64,000 bases of DNA, taken from the NCBI RefSeq assembly GCF_026167665.1, contig NZ_CP098740.1:1860001-1924000 (forward strand), read 5' to 3'. The DNA comes from Streptomyces drozdowiczii. GTDB taxonomy: Bacteria > Actinomycetota > Actinomycetes > Streptomycetales > Streptomycetaceae. Made by a program: the position numbers and the translations under genes. Below the pieces are notes generated by a model. It worked only from the letters and a program-made list of their open reading frames with translations. It was not told where the DNA came from and did no database searches. Below, in pieces: positions 1 through 8,808 of the stretch. Position 1 is the first letter of the stretch. Every line of letters begins with the position of its first letter.

Positions 1-432
1 CGCGTCGCTGCCGTCCGTGCCGAGGGCCAGTTCCAGGGCCTTGTCGATCCGGTGGGTGCGGCCGCGGCTGGTGTACGTGACGGGGGTGCGGCCCAGGACG
101 CGCGCCTCGCGCAGGCCGTGTGCGGCGACCGTCACATACGTACCGGGATCGATGCGCTCGCGGACGCACATGGGCAGCGGCCGTACGCCGAGGGCGTCGG
201 GACCGCCGGTGGGCAGGAGGGCGAGGTCCCATTCGGGGACGGCGGTGATGTCGGCGGCCTCGACGCGGTGGCTGCGGCCGTCCGTGCCGTGCAGCAGGAG
301 GTGCGGAAGGCCGTCGACCGCCTCGTGGCTGGTGACGACCGTGCCCCGGTCGTCGGCGACGAAGCCGGTCCCTCGCGGCCGGCCGGCCGGATCGCACAGT
401 CGTACCAGCGTCGCCCGGTCCCCGCATCCCAT
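1..432 (-). CDS. Trypsin-like peptidase domain protein, partial (C-terminus beyond the left edge)
   Basis: Translating the minus strand from ATG at 432 gives at least 144 residues running off position 1. The sequence has the layout of a trypsin-like serine protease N-lobe: a GTGFV strand at about residues 21-25, then VVTSHEAV with the candidate catalytic histidine at residue 36, then EWDLALL with the candidate aspartate at residue 69. The serine would lie outside the window, so activity cannot be judged. No signal peptide is visible, which suggests a cytoplasmic protein. The frame is open for some codons above 432 up to a stop near 495, but there is no better start codon in it. It follows truB on the same strand, separated by a strong hairpin, so it probably has its own promoter. 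The family assignment is inference from motifs; the remainder of the protein is unknown. Confidence 0.55.
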   Translation of the reverse strand, partial: MGCGDRATLVRLCDPAGRPRGTGFVADDRGTVVTSHEAVDGLPHLLLHGTDGRSHRVEAADITAVPEWDLALLPTGGPDALGVRPLPMCVRERIDPGTYVTVAAHGLREARVLGRTPVTYTSRGRTHRIDKALELALGTDGSDA

Positions 433-569
433 GATCCGACGGTAAGTCGCCGAAGATCCCCGCGCGGACCACTCCGGGCGAAAGCGCCCCCGTCACCCCC
501 CTGATTCACTCCGAGCGCCTGCCCGTTGGGGTGAATCCGGGGCGTTCGCTGGACAGGAATGGGTGGGGG

Positions 570-609
570 ATCGTGGAGCGGGCGCAGGGGGCGCCGCCCG
601 CTCCACGAT
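570..609 (-). terminator. Hairpin terminator after truB
   Basis: A perfect 15-bp stem (570-584 with 595-609) and a 10-base loop lie about 30 bases beyond the truB stop codon. It is GC-rich without a U tract, as is usual for Streptomyces terminators. It probably ends the rimP-nusA-infB-rbfA-truB transcript. Confidence 0.7.
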
Positions 610-637
610 GAGGGTCCGCGTGAGCGCGGGCCCCGGG

Positions 638-1540
638 TCAGCCGAAGACGGCGAGGCTCTTGGCCTTGCCCTTCTGCTCCTCGACCAGCACCAGGAACTG
701 CCCGTCGGGCCCGAAGACGGCGACCGGTCCCGGCGGGTGGGCGGGCATGTCCAGGCGTACGCCGTTCAGCAGCAGCTTCGCCCGCTTCTCGTCCACGTCC
801 CAGCGGGGGAACGCCGACGCGGCGGCCTCGGCCACCGGCATCACGGTCAGCTCCTCCTGGTGCTGGTCCAGGGTGCGCGCCGCGTCCAGCCCGTACGGGC
901 CGACGCGGGTGCGGCGCAGGGCGGTCAGATGGCCGCCCACGCCGAGCCCGGCGCCCAGGTCACGGGCGATGGCCCGGATGTACGTCCCCGAGGAGCAGAC
1001 CACCGAGACGACCAGGTCGAGCACCGGCGTACCGTCCTCGGCGACGGCCTCGCGGACGTCGTAGACGTGGAAGGACGAGACGGTCACCGGCCGGGCCGGG
1101 ATCTCGAACTCCTCGCCGCCGCGCACCCGCGCGTAGGACCGCTTGCCGTCGATCTTGATGGCGCTGACCTTGGACGGCACCTGCATGATGGCGCCGGTCA
1201 GGGCGGAGACCCCCGCGTCGATCGCCTCGCGCGTCACCCCGGAGGCGTCGGCGGACGAGGTGATCTCGCCCTCCGCGTCGTCCGTGACGGTGTTCTGGCC
1301 GAGCCGGATCGTGCCCAGGTATTCCTTCTCGGTCAGCGCGAGGTGGCCGAGGAGCTTGGTGGCCTTCTCGACGCCGAGCACGAGCACGCCCGTCGCCATC
1401 GGGTCCAGGGTCCCGGCGTGGCCGACGCGGCGGGTACGGGCGATACCGCGCATCTTGGCGACGACGTCGTGCGAAGTGAAGCCGGACGGCTTGTCGACAA
1501 TGACAAGGCCATCCGGCGTCCTGTTGTTCTGCGTGGTCAT
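638..1540 (-). CDS. truB: tRNA pseudouridine(55) synthase TruB
   Basis: TruB isomerises U55 in the T-loop of elongator tRNAs to pseudouridine. The 300-residue product has the family's first conserved block (DKPSGFTSHDVV, residues 16-27) and the catalytic motif GHAGTLDP with the nucleophilic aspartate at about residue 46, followed by the KxY motif region and a C-terminal PUA-like tail. Length is normal for actinobacterial TruB. Its ATG overlaps the rbfA stop codon as ATGA, showing translational coupling inside the nusA-infB-rbfA-truB operon. A hairpin follows the stop. Identification is secure. Confidence 0.97.
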   Translation of the reverse strand: MTTQNNRTPDGLVIVDKPSGFTSHDVVAKMRGIARTRRVGHAGTLDPMATGVLVLGVEKATKLLGHLALTEKEYLGTIRLGQNTVTDDAEGEITSSADASGVTREAIDAGVSALTGAIMQVPSKVSAIKIDGKRSYARVRGGEEFEIPARPVTVSSFHVYDVREAVAEDGTPVLDLVVSVVCSSGTYIRAIARDLGAGLGVGGHLTALRRTRVGPYGLDAARTLDQHQEELTVMPVAEAAASAFPRWDVDEKRAKLLLNGVRLDMPAHPPGPVAVFGPDGQFLVLVEEQKGKAKSLAVFG

Positions 1541-1980
1541 TCGGAGGCGGTGTCCTCGTCCTCCGGCTTGCGGTACGGGTCCGCCTCACCGGCGTACGTG
1601 GCGCCCGAGGACGCCTCGCGCACCTTGGCGTCCGAGGCCCGCGCCCGGTCGAGCAGGTCCTCGATGGCCCGGGCGTTCTCCGGGAGGGCGTCGGCCACGA
1701 AGGTGAGCGTCGGGGTGAACTTCGTCCCCGCCGCCGAGCCGACCGCCGAGCGCAGGATGCCCTTGGCGCTCTGCAGGCCGGCCGCGGCGCTGGCCCGCTC
1801 CTCGTCGTCGCCGTAGACCGTGTAGAAGACCGTGGCCTCCCGCAGGTCACCGGTGACCCGGACGTCCGTGATCGTCACATGGGTCCCCAGGCGCGGGTCC
1901 TTGATGCCGCGCTGCAGTTTCCCGGCGACCACCTCCTGGATGAGGTCCGCCAGCTTCTTAGCCCGCGCGTTGTCGGCCAC
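1537..1980 (-). CDS. rbfA: 30S ribosome-binding factor RbfA
   Basis: RbfA binds free 30S subunits and assists late maturation of the 16S rRNA 5' end. The 147-residue product begins VADNARAKKLADLIQ from a GTG start at 1980 and contains the type II KH-fold core, including the segment DPRLGTHVTITDVRVTGDL and the ATVFYTVYGDDEE strand. A Pro/Glu/Asp-rich tail follows. The frame continues far upstream of GTG 1980, but sequence similarity to the family starts only here, and GGAGACGGACCA supplies a ribosome site. It lies between the DUF503 gene and truB and overlaps truB by four bases. Confidence 0.95.
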   Translation of the reverse strand: MADNARAKKLADLIQEVVAGKLQRGIKDPRLGTHVTITDVRVTGDLREATVFYTVYGDDEERASAAAGLQSAKGILRSAVGSAAGTKFTPTLTFVADALPENARAIEDLLDRARASDAKVREASSGATYAGEADPYRKPEDEDTASE

Positions 1981-2003
1981 TGGTCCGTCTCCTTCTGACT
2001 TGC

Positions 2004-2300
2004 TCAATCGTCTTCGTCGCTGTGCAGCCGCCGTCGTACGGACAGCAGCTCCACTTCCGGCCGGGCGGCGACGAGGCGCTCGCACCGGTCGAGTACGTCT
2101 GTGAGGTGCCGGGTGTCCCCGGACACCACGGCGAGGCCGATCTCGGCCCTGCGATGGAGGTCCTGGTCGCCCGTCTCCGCCGCGCTCACCGCGTACTTGC
2201 GCTGGAGTTCGGCGACGATCGGACGGACCACGGAACGCTTCTCCTTCAGCGACCGTACGTCGCCGAGAAGCAGGTCGAAGGACAGTGTCCCCACATACAT
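2004..2300 (-). CDS. DUF503 family protein (YlxP-like)
   Basis: This small protein of 98 residues starts MYVGTLSFDLLLGDVRSLKEKRS at ATG 2300, the typical start of the DUF503/YlxP family. The family sits between infB and rbfA in many Gram-positive genomes and has been linked to ribosome assembly, but its activity is not established. An upstream in-frame ATG at 2372 would add an Arg-rich, poorly conserved leader and is unlikely to be used. It lies 23 bases upstream of rbfA and 137 bases after infB, consistent with the same operon. The function beyond family membership is inference. Confidence 0.88.
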   Translation of the reverse strand: MYVGTLSFDLLLGDVRSLKEKRSVVRPIVAELQRKYAVSAAETGDQDLHRRAEIGLAVVSGDTRHLTDVLDRCERLVAARPEVELLSVRRRLHSDEDD

Positions 2301-2437
2301 GTATGCCCGGATGTCCCGCCGGTTCGGGTTCGCGCCCCGCCGATGATCGGCGGGGACACAAGAACCGTACACGGAACGGCCGGGGCCGATCGACGGAAAT
2401 AGGTCCCGTCGACCGGCCCCGACTGTTGAGGTACGGG

Positions 2438-5400
2438 TCAGCCTCGCGGCTTCTCGCGCATCTCGTACGTCGCGATGACGTCGTCGATCTTGATGTCGTT
2501 GAAGTTTCCGAGGTTGATACCGCCCTCGAAGCCTTCGCGGATCTCGGTGACGTCGTCCTTGAAGCGGCGCAGACCGGAGATGGTGAGGTTCTCCGCGACG
2601 ACCTTGCCGTCGCGCAGCAGGCGCGCCTTGGTGTTGCGCTTGACCTCGCCGGACCGGACGAGCACACCGGCGATGTTGCCCAGCTTGGACGAGCGGAAGA
2701 TCTCGCGGATCTCCGCCGTACCCAGCTCGACCTCTTCGTACTCCGGCTTGAGCATGCCCTTGAGGGCCGCCTCGATCTCCTCGATCGCCTGGTAGATGAC
2801 CGAGTAGTAACGGACGTCCACACCCTCGCGGTCGGCCATCTGCTGCGCACGCCCGGCGGCGCGCACGTTGAAGCCGATCACGATGGCGTCGGAGCCGGTC
2901 GCCAGGTCGATGTCCGACTCGGTGACCGCACCCACACCGCGGTGCAGGACCCGGATGTCGACCTCTTCACCGACGTCGAGCTGGAGCAGCGAGGACTCGA
3001 GGGCCTCCACCGAACCGGACGCGTCGCCCTTGATGATGAGGTTGAGCTCCTGGACCAGACCGGCCTTGAGCGCCTCGTCCAGGTTCTCCAGGGAGAACCG
3101 GACACCCTTGCGGGCGAAGTTGGCGTTGCGCTCGCGAGCGGCACGCTTCTCGGCGATCTGGCGGGCCGTACGGTCCTCGTCCACGACGAGGAAGTTGTCG
3201 CCGGCGCCCGGGACGTTGGTGAGACCGAGCACGAGGACGGGGGTCGACGGACCCGCTTCCTCGACGTTCTCGCCCTTGTCGTCGAGCATCGCGCGGACAC
3301 GGCCGTAGGCGTCGCCGACCACCATCGTGTCGCCGACCCGCAGGGTGCCTCGCTGGACCAGGACGGTCGCGACGGCACCGCGGCCGCGGTCGAGGTGGGA
3401 CTCGATCGCGATGCCCTGCGCGTCCTGCTCCGGGTTGGCCCGCAGGTCGAGCGAGGCGTCGGCGGTGAGGACGACGGCCTCCAGCAGCTGGTCGATGTGC
3501 AGACCCTGCTTGGCGGAGATGTCGACGAACATGGTGTCGCCGCCGTACTCCTCGGCCACCAGACCGAACTCGGTGAGCTGACCGCGCACCTTGGTCGGGT
3601 CGGCGCCCTCGACGTCGATCTTGTTGACCGCGACCACGATCGGCACGTCGGCCGCCTTGGCGTGGTTCAGCGCCTCGATCGTCTGGGGCATCACACCGTC
3701 GTTCGCCGCCACCACGAGGATCGCGATGTCGGTCGACTTCGCACCACGGGCACGCATGGCGGTGAACGCCTCGTGACCCGGGGTGTCGATGAAGGTGATC
3801 CGACGGTCCTCGCCGTTGACGTCGGCCGAGACCTGGTAGGCACCGATGTGCTGGGTGATGCCACCGGCCTCGCCCGCGATGACGTTCGTCTTGCGGATCG
3901 CGTCCAGGAGTCGCGTCTTACCGTGGTCGACGTGACCCATGACGGTCACGACCGGCGGACGCGGCAGCAGGGCCTCGTCGCCGCCCTCGTCCTCGCCGAA
4001 CTCGATGTCGAAGGACTCGAGCAGCTCGCGGTCCTCCTCCTCCGGGCTGACGATCTCCAGGACGAAGTTCATCTCGTCCGCGAGGAGCTTCAGCGTCTCG
4101 TCGGAGACGGACTGCGTGGCGGTGACCATCTCGCCGAGGTTCATCATGACGCCGACCAGCGAAGCCGGGTTGGCGTTGATCTTCTCGGCGAAGTCGGTGA
4201 GCGAGGCACCGCGCGACAGCCGGACGGCCTGTCCGTTGCCGCGAGGCAGCATCACGCCGCCGACCGACGGGGCCTGCATGGCCTCGTACTCCTGGCGCCT
4301 CTGCCGCTTCGACTTGCGGCCGCGACGCGCAGGACCGCCGGGACGGCCGAAGGCGCCCTGCGTGCCACCACGGCCACCGGGACCGCCGGGACGTCCACCG
4401 AAGCCGGGACGGCCGCCGAAGCCACCGCCGCCGCCGGGACGGCCCGCGCCGCCACCGCCGCCGCCACCGGGACGGCCGGCGAAGCCGCCGCCACCGCCGC
4501 CGGGACCGGCCGGACGACCCGCGAAGCCGCCGCCACCGGGACGACCCGCGCCGCCCGGACGACCGCCGCCGCCGGGACCGCGGCCGCCGCCGGGGCCGCC
4601 ACCGGGACGGGGACCGGCAGCGGGACGCTGCGGCATCATGCCCGGGTTGGGTCGGTTACCACCGGGGCCGCCGCCCGGACGGGGCGCCTGCGGCCGGGGC
4701 ATGCCGCCCGGGGTCGGACGCGGCGCGCCACCCTGGCCCTGCGGGCGCGGGGCGCCACCGGGGCCGCCCTGCGGACGCGGGGCGCCGGGGCGCTCCTGGC
4801 CGCCGCCGGGACGCGGGGCGCCGCCGGGACGGGGTGCCTGCGGACGGGACATGCCCGTCGAGCCACCGGAGGTGAAGGGGTTGTTGCCCGGACGGGGACC
4901 GGCCGGACGGGCGCCGGGGCGCGGGGCGCCCTGGCCGGCGGGACGCGCGGGGCGCTCGCCGCCGCGCTGGCCGCCGTCACGCTGGCCGCCACCCTGCTGA
5001 CCGGCCGGGGCCGGACGCGCGGGACGGGGGCCGGGGGTCGCGCCGGTGGGGCGCGGTGCCTGCGGCGCGGCCGGCTGGGCCGGGGCCGGGGCCGAGAACT
5101 CCGCGGCGGGCACCGGGGTGACCGGGGCCTTCGGCGCGGGCTTCGGGCCCGGACGCGGGCCGGGGGCCGGCGCCGACGGGGCGGAGGGGGTGCTGCTCGG
5201 TGCCTCGGCGGCGGCCGGCTTGGGGGCCGGGGCGCCGGGCTTCGGGGCAGCGGGACGTGCCGCGGGGGCCGGAGACGGCGCCGCGGGCTTGGCGGGGGCG
5301 GCCTTACGGGGCGCGCCCGGCTTGGCAGCGGGCTTGCCGGCGTTGCCGCCGGGCCCCTGCAGTGCGTCAGTCAACTTGCGCACGACCGGCGCCTCGATCG

Positions 5401-5509
5401 TCGAGGACGCCGAACGGACGAATTCACCGAGTTCTTGGAGCTTGGCCATGACGACCTTGCTCTCCACACCGAACTCCTTGGCGAGTTCGTATACCCGGAC
5501 CTTAGCCAC
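2438..5509 (-). CDS. infB: Translation initiation factor IF-2
   Basis: IF-2 is the GTPase that recruits initiator fMet-tRNA to the 30S subunit and promotes subunit joining. The 1023-residue product begins with the IF2-N domain ([18 protein letters not shown] start at 5509 behind AAAGGAG). A very long Gly/Pro/Arg/Ala-rich linker covers roughly residues 50-400, and the G domain starts near residue 520. [16 protein letters not shown] and NKID are all intact. Domains II to IV follow. The linker is much longer than in E. coli but usual for Streptomyces. Its repetitive GC-rich coding sequence creates very long spurious antisense frames. The upstream leader has tandem repeats and a hairpin next to the ribosome site (listed separately). 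Confidence 0.98.
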   Translation of the reverse strand: MAKVRVYELAKEFGVESKVVMAKLQELGEFVRSASSTIEAPVVRKLTDALQGPGGNAGKPAAKPGAPRKAAPAKPAAPSPAPAARPAAPKPGAPAPKPAAAEAPSSTPSAPSAPAPGPRPGPKPAPKAPVTPVPAAEFSAPAPAQPAAPQAPRPTGATPGPRPARPAPAGQQGGGQRDGGQRGGERPARPAGQGAPRPGARPAGPRPGNNPFTSGGSTGMSRPQAPRPGGAPRPGGGQERPGAPRPQGGPGGAPRPQGQGGAPRPTPGGMPRPQAPRPGGGPGGNRPNPGMMPQRPAAGPRPGGGPGGGRGPGGGGRPGGAGRPGGGGFAGRPAGPGGGGGGFAGRPGGGGGGGAGRPGGGGGFGGRPGFGGRPGGPGGRGGTQGAFGRPGGPARRGRKSKRQRRQEYEAMQAPSVGGVMLPRGNGQAVRLSRGASLTDFAEKINANPASLVGVMMNLGEMVTATQSVSDETLKLLADEMNFVLEIVSPEEEDRELLESFDIEFGEDEGGDEALLPRPPVVTVMGHVDHGKTRLLDAIRKTNVIAGEAGGITQHIGAYQVSADVNGEDRRITFIDTPGHEAFTAMRARGAKSTDIAILVVAANDGVMPQTIEALNHAKAADVPIVVAVNKIDVEGADPTKVRGQLTEFGLVAEEYGGDTMFVDISAKQGLHIDQLLEAVVLTADASLDLRANPEQDAQGIAIESHLDRGRGAVATVLVQRGTLRVGDTMVVGDAYGRVRAMLDDKGENVEEAGPSTPVLVLGLTNVPGAGDNFLVVDEDRTARQIAEKRAARERNANFARKGVRFSLENLDEALKAGLVQELNLIIKGDASGSVEALESSLLQLDVGEEVDIRVLHRGVGAVTESDIDLATGSDAIVIGFNVRAAGRAQQMADREGVDVRYYSVIYQAIEEIEAALKGMLKPEYEEVELGTAEIREIFRSSKLGNIAGVLVRSGEVKRNTKARLLRDGKVVAENLTISGLRRFKDDVTEIREGFEGGINLGNFNDIKIDDVIATYEMREKPRG

Positions 5510-5522
5510 TTCGCTCCTTTTA

Positions 5523-5543
5523 GGTCCGGGTTACCGCCGGACC
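5523..5543 (-). promoter_or_regulatory. Hairpin adjoining the infB ribosome-binding site
   Basis: On the minus strand GGTCCGG pairs with CCGGACC across a 7-base loop. It is followed almost at once by TAAAAGGAGCG, the infB ribosome site, and the GTG start. A stem so close to the Shine-Dalgarno sequence could modulate infB translation. Only the structure is visible here; a regulatory role is inference. Confidence 0.4.
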
Positions 5544-5559
5544 GTCGCTACTTCATGGG

Positions 5560-5592
5560 CGTACTCATCGCGTACTCATCGAGTGCTCATCG
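5560..5592 (-). repeat. Three tandem 11-bp repeats in the infB leader
   Basis: Three head-to-tail 11-base units occupy the ylxR-infB spacer. On the minus strand they read CGATGAGCACT, CGATGAGTACG and CGATGAGTACG. Two copies are identical; the third differs at two positions. They lie in the probable 5' leader of the infB cistron, upstream of the hairpin at 5523-5543. No function is known to me. Confidence 0.6.
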
Positions 5593-5656
5593 CAATCTCG
5601 ACCTACTTCCAACTCGCGAGGTACCTGACCGCACGGGGACCCGTGCCGTTCATTTC

Positions 5657-5935
5657 TTACGGTGTCACCCGCTCGACGAACCGCTGTACCGCGGTCGGGT
5701 CGAACGGCCCCTTGGCCTTGAAGGCCCGGGGGAATGCCCGGCGGCGAACCGCCAGGTCCAGACAGTCGGGGACGGGATGCACGTAGGCACCCCGGCCGGG
5801 CAGCGTACCGCGAGGATCGGGGACGCAGTGGTCCCCGTCCGCGACGATGCGCAGCAACTCGTTCTTGGCCGCCCGCTCCCGGCATCCCACACAGGTTCGC
5901 TCAGGGCAAGCGCGGGCGTGCGTCCGGCCAGACAC
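5657..5935 (-). CDS. ylxR: YlxR family RNA-binding protein (DUF448)
   Basis: The 92-residue product contains PERTCVGCRERAAKNELLRIV, the hallmark RTCVGCR segment of the YlxR fold, then GRGAYVHP and a basic C-terminal helix. Family structures suggest RNA binding. In Gram-positives the gene sits between nusA and infB, exactly as here, and family members have been connected with RNase P regulation. The GTG start at 5935 fits the family length. A 118-base gap separates it from nusA, and the 147-base gap before infB carries repeats and a hairpin. The precise role in Streptomyces is not established. Confidence 0.93.
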   Translation of the reverse strand: MSGRTHARACPERTCVGCRERAAKNELLRIVADGDHCVPDPRGTLPGRGAYVHPVPDCLDLAVRRRAFPRAFKAKGPFDPTAVQRFVERVTP

Positions 5936-6053
5936 GGTTAAGTCTACCTCCCCGCACCGACCTCACCCCTTTGGGGCAAAAATCGAACGTACGTTGTCGT
6001 GATCTCAGCGACCGGCCGACGTGATCTATTCCCCGGATGCCGCTCGGGGCGCG

Positions 6054-7094
6054 TCAGCGCCGGTCCGAGCGCTCCCGGGCCCGCTCGGCGCGCTCGCGGT
6101 CGGCGACGTCGCGCTCGGCGTCGGTCTCGGTGTCCGGGCGGATGTCGATGCGCCAGCCGGTGAGCCGGGCGGCCAGGCGGGCGTTCTGCCCCTCCTTGCC
6201 GATGGCCAGGGAGAGCTGGTAGTCCGGCACGGTCACCCGGGCGGAACGGGCCGCGAGGTCAACGACCTCGACCTCGCTCACCCGTGCGGGTGACAGCGCG
6301 TTGGCGACCATCTCGGCCGGGTCGTCCGACCAGTCCACGATGTCGATCTTCTCGCCGTGCAGCTCGGCCATCACGTTGCGCACCCGGCCGCCCATCGGGC
6401 CGATGCAGGCGCCCTTGGCGTTGAGGCCGGAGCGGGTCGAGCGGACCGCGATCTTGGTGCGGTGGCCGGCCTCGCGGGCGATCGCGCAGATCTCGACGGA
6501 ACCGTCGGCGATCTCCGGGACCTCCAGCGCGAAGAGCTTCTTCACCAGGTTGGGGTGGGTCCGCGACAGCGTGACGGAGGGACCGCGCACGCCCTTGGCG
6601 ACGCGCACGACGTACGTGCGCAGCCGCAGGCCGTGGGTGTACTCCTCGCCGGGCACCTGCTCCTGCACCGGCAGGATGGCCTCCAGCTTGCCGATGTCGA
6701 CCAGGACGTTCTTCGGGTCCTTGCCCTGCTGCACGACGCCGGTGACGACATCGCCCTCGTGGCCCGCGTACTCGCCGAACGTGCGGTCGTCCTCGGCGTC
6801 GCGCAGACGCTGGAGGATGACCTGCTTGGCGGTGGTCGCGGCGATCCGGCCGAAGCCCGACGGGGTGTCGTCGAACTCCTTGGGCTCCTGCCCCTCCTCC
6901 AGATCGGCCGGGTCCTCCTTGGCCCACACCGTCACATGGCCGCGCTCGTCCAGCTCCACGCGCGCCCTGCGGTGGCTGCCGTCGGTGCGGTGGTACGCGA
7001 TGAGGAGGGCCGACTCGATCGCCTCGACCAGGACGTCGAACGGGATCTCCTTGTCCTGCGCCAAGCCCTTCAGCAGCTTCACGTCGATGTCCAC
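6054..7094 (-). CDS. nusA: Transcription termination/antitermination factor NusA
   Basis: NusA binds RNA polymerase and nascent RNA, modulating pausing, termination and rRNA antitermination. The 346-residue product shows the N-terminal polymerase-binding domain (residues 1 to about 125), an S1 domain around [22 protein letters not shown], then two KH domains, the second ending [16 protein letters not shown]. It lacks the C-terminal acidic repeats of the E. coli protein and ends in a charged Arg/Glu tail, as in other actinobacteria. The GTG start is two bases after the rimP stop codon, so the two are co-translated. Confidence 0.97.
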   Translation of the reverse strand: MDIDVKLLKGLAQDKEIPFDVLVEAIESALLIAYHRTDGSHRRARVELDERGHVTVWAKEDPADLEEGQEPKEFDDTPSGFGRIAATTAKQVILQRLRDAEDDRTFGEYAGHEGDVVTGVVQQGKDPKNVLVDIGKLEAILPVQEQVPGEEYTHGLRLRTYVVRVAKGVRGPSVTLSRTHPNLVKKLFALEVPEIADGSVEICAIAREAGHRTKIAVRSTRSGLNAKGACIGPMGGRVRNVMAELHGEKIDIVDWSDDPAEMVANALSPARVSEVEVVDLAARSARVTVPDYQLSLAIGKEGQNARLAARLTGWRIDIRPDTETDAERDVADRERAERARERSDRR

Positions 7095-7096
7095 GG

Positions 7097-7594
7097 CTAC
7101 GCCTCCTCTTCCTTCTTGTCCTTGCGGTTGAATTCCAGCTCGACGCGGGCCTTGGCGATCTCGTCGAAGGCGATCCGGCGGGCGGTGGGCTTGCGGCCCT
7201 TGACGCCCGGCACCTCCAGATCGAGACCGTCCTCGTCCACCGCGAGGATGCGGGCCACCAGCTCGCCGCCCTCGCGCAGGGTCAGCCTGGCCAGGCGGCC
7301 GGTGTTGCGTACGTAATGGCGGTGCTCCGAGAGCGGGCGGTCGGCGCCGGGCGAACTGACCTCCAGGACGTATTCGTCCTCGCCCATCACATCGGTCTCG
7401 TCCAGCTTCGCGGAGATCGCGCGGCTCAGCTCCGCGCAGGTGTCCAGCTCGACACCCTCATCGGAATCCACGACGATCCGCAGCACTCTGCGGCGGCCTG
7501 CCCGGGAGACTTCGATCTCTTCCAGCTCCAGTTGCTCGGCGCTGACGAGCGGTTCGACCAGCCCGCGCAGCCTCTCGCTCTGGGTGGTGCTCAT
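7097..7594 (-). CDS. rimP: Ribosome maturation factor RimP
   Basis: RimP assists 30S assembly. The 165-residue product has the N-terminal alpha/beta domain with [19 protein letters not shown] and [15 protein letters not shown], the family signature, then an SH3-like C-terminal domain and a charged Lys/Glu tail. It is the first gene of the rimP-nusA-ylxR-infB-rbfA-truB transcription unit. The ATG at 7594 is preceded by GAGGAGTCACCCGG. The 175 bases upstream are shared with the divergent lipoprotein gene and must hold both promoters. Confidence 0.96.
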   Translation of the reverse strand: MSTTQSERLRGLVEPLVSAEQLELEEIEVSRAGRRRVLRIVVDSDEGVELDTCAELSRAISAKLDETDVMGEDEYVLEVSSPGADRPLSEHRHYVRNTGRLARLTLREGGELVARILAVDEDGLDLEVPGVKGRKPTARRIAFDEIAKARVELEFNRKDKKEEEA

Positions 7595-7769
7595 CCGGGT
7601 GACTCCTCGGCCGCGTGTGCTGTTGTGGGGATCTCGCGTGTCTGGTCAAAGGGTATCCGGTCGCAAGGGGTGTTGCTGTCCGCCGGTCCCCCGAGCGCGG
7701 GTACGCTCACAGGCGGTGATCACTTCCGGACAGATCCAGTCAAGACAGGTCCAGCCCGAAGGAGAGCAA

Positions 7770-8285
7770 GTGCGGCGTACGGGGACGACGCGCAGGGGCG
7801 CGCTCGCGGCGACCGGCGCACTGGCCGCCGGGGCTGTGCTGGCCGGCTGCGGAGGCGACGACGACGGCACGGACGGGGGCACCAAGGGCTCCGCGCACGG
7901 GGCCTCCCCGGTGCGCGCGGAGAAGGCGCTGCGCACCGGCGCCACCCGCACCACGGCGACCCTGCTCGCCGGTTACGAGCAGGTGCTCCGGGCCCACCCG
8001 GCGACGGCCGCGGCCCTCACTCCCCTGCGCGACGCGGTCCGCGCCCATCTCGAGGCGCTCTCCCCCGAGAAGACCCCCGCGCTCGGCATGGCACGCTCGC
8101 GCGCCACCACCCCCGCCGCCGCGGTCAGGGAGCTGGCGGCGGCCGAGCGCTCCGCGGCGGACGCCTACACCGCTCTGCTCCTGGAGGCGCCCGGGGAGCT
8201 GGCCCGGCTGCTGGCCTCGGTCGCCGCCGCCTGCGCCGCGCACGCCTACCTGCTGACCGAACTGGCCAAGGAGACCCCGGCATGA
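7770..8285 (+). CDS. Putative lipoprotein with helical, ferritin-like domain
   Basis: The product is 171 residues from a GTG start at 7770, chosen because GAAGGAG lies just upstream. The N-terminus has twin arginines (TTRRGAL), a hydrophobic stretch and the lipobox LAGC with the modified cysteine at about residue 27, so it is probably exported (possibly by Tat) and lipid-anchored. The mature part is Ala/Leu-rich and fully helical in character, resembling the four-helix DUF4439 protein encoded next. Its stop overlaps the next start as ATGA, so the two are made together. The function is unknown; the ferritin-like reading is inference from composition and from the neighbouring gene. Confidence 0.7.
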   Translation: MRRTGTTRRGALAATGALAAGAVLAGCGGDDDGTDGGTKGSAHGASPVRAEKALRTGATRTTATLLAGYEQVLRAHPATAAALTPLRDAVRAHLEALSPEKTPALGMARSRATTPAAAVRELAAAERSAADAYTALLLEAPGELARLLASVAAACAAHAYLLTELAKETPA

Positions 8286-8764
8286 GCGACGGCAAGAACG
8301 ACGGCCCGCTGGAAGCGGCCCAGGCGGCGCTGGCCGCCGAGCACGCCGCCGTCTACGGCTACGGGGTCGCGGGCGGCCGGGTCGGGTCGAAGCGCCGGGC
8401 CGAGGCCACCGCAGCGTTCCACGCCCACCGCGCCCGCCGCGACGCCCTGGTGCGCACGGTCCGGGACCTGGGCGGTGAGCCGGTGGCCTCGGACGCCGCG
8501 TACGCTCTGCCGTTCGCGGTGCCGGACGCGGCGGCGGCGGTCCGGCTCGCCGCCGTCCTGGAGGACCGCGTCGGGTACGTCTACTCCGACCTGGTCCGGG
8601 CCGCCGACGGGTCGCTGCGGCGCAGCGCGGCGGACGCGTTGCGGGAGGCGGCGGTGCGCGCGGCGCGCTGGCGGGGCAGCGGCGTACCCTTTCCCGGGCT
8701 CGCGGAGCGGGCCGGGGCGAAGGCCGGGACGGACGCGCGGGCCGGGGCCGCCACCGCGCACTGA
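8282..8764 (+). CDS. Ferritin-like DUF4439 domain protein
   Basis: The 160-residue product begins MSDGKNDGPLEAAQAALAAEHAAVYGYGV. It contains AAEHAAVYGYG and AHRARRDAL spaced like the helix pair of ferritin-like DUF4439 proteins, followed by two more long Ala-rich helices. There is no signal peptide, so it is cytosolic while its partner is a lipoprotein. The start ATG overlaps the upstream stop by four bases. Downstream is a kinase-fold gene 44 bases away, probably in the same transcript. Whether it binds metal is not evident: only some of the expected Glu/His ligands are present. Confidence 0.72.
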   Translation: MSDGKNDGPLEAAQAALAAEHAAVYGYGVAGGRVGSKRRAEATAAFHAHRARRDALVRTVRDLGGEPVASDAAYALPFAVPDAAAAVRLAAVLEDRVGYVYSDLVRAADGSLRRSAADALREAAVRAARWRGSGVPFPGLAERAGAKAGTDARAGAATAH

Positions 8765-8808
8765 AAAAGGGCGCACACGAGAAGGCTCTGAAAGGGAACA
8801 CGGCACGT

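Noticed and set aside
4250..5400. Repetitive GC-rich tract as a structural or CRISPR-like array
   Set aside because: It is the Gly/Pro/Arg-rich linker of IF-2; repeats are degenerate and in frame with the protein.
2285..5941. Very long open frame (over 1200 codons) on the plus strand across infB
   Set aside because: It is the antisense of the GC-rich infB coding sequence; lacks recognisable domains, and IF-2 on the other strand has complete motifs.
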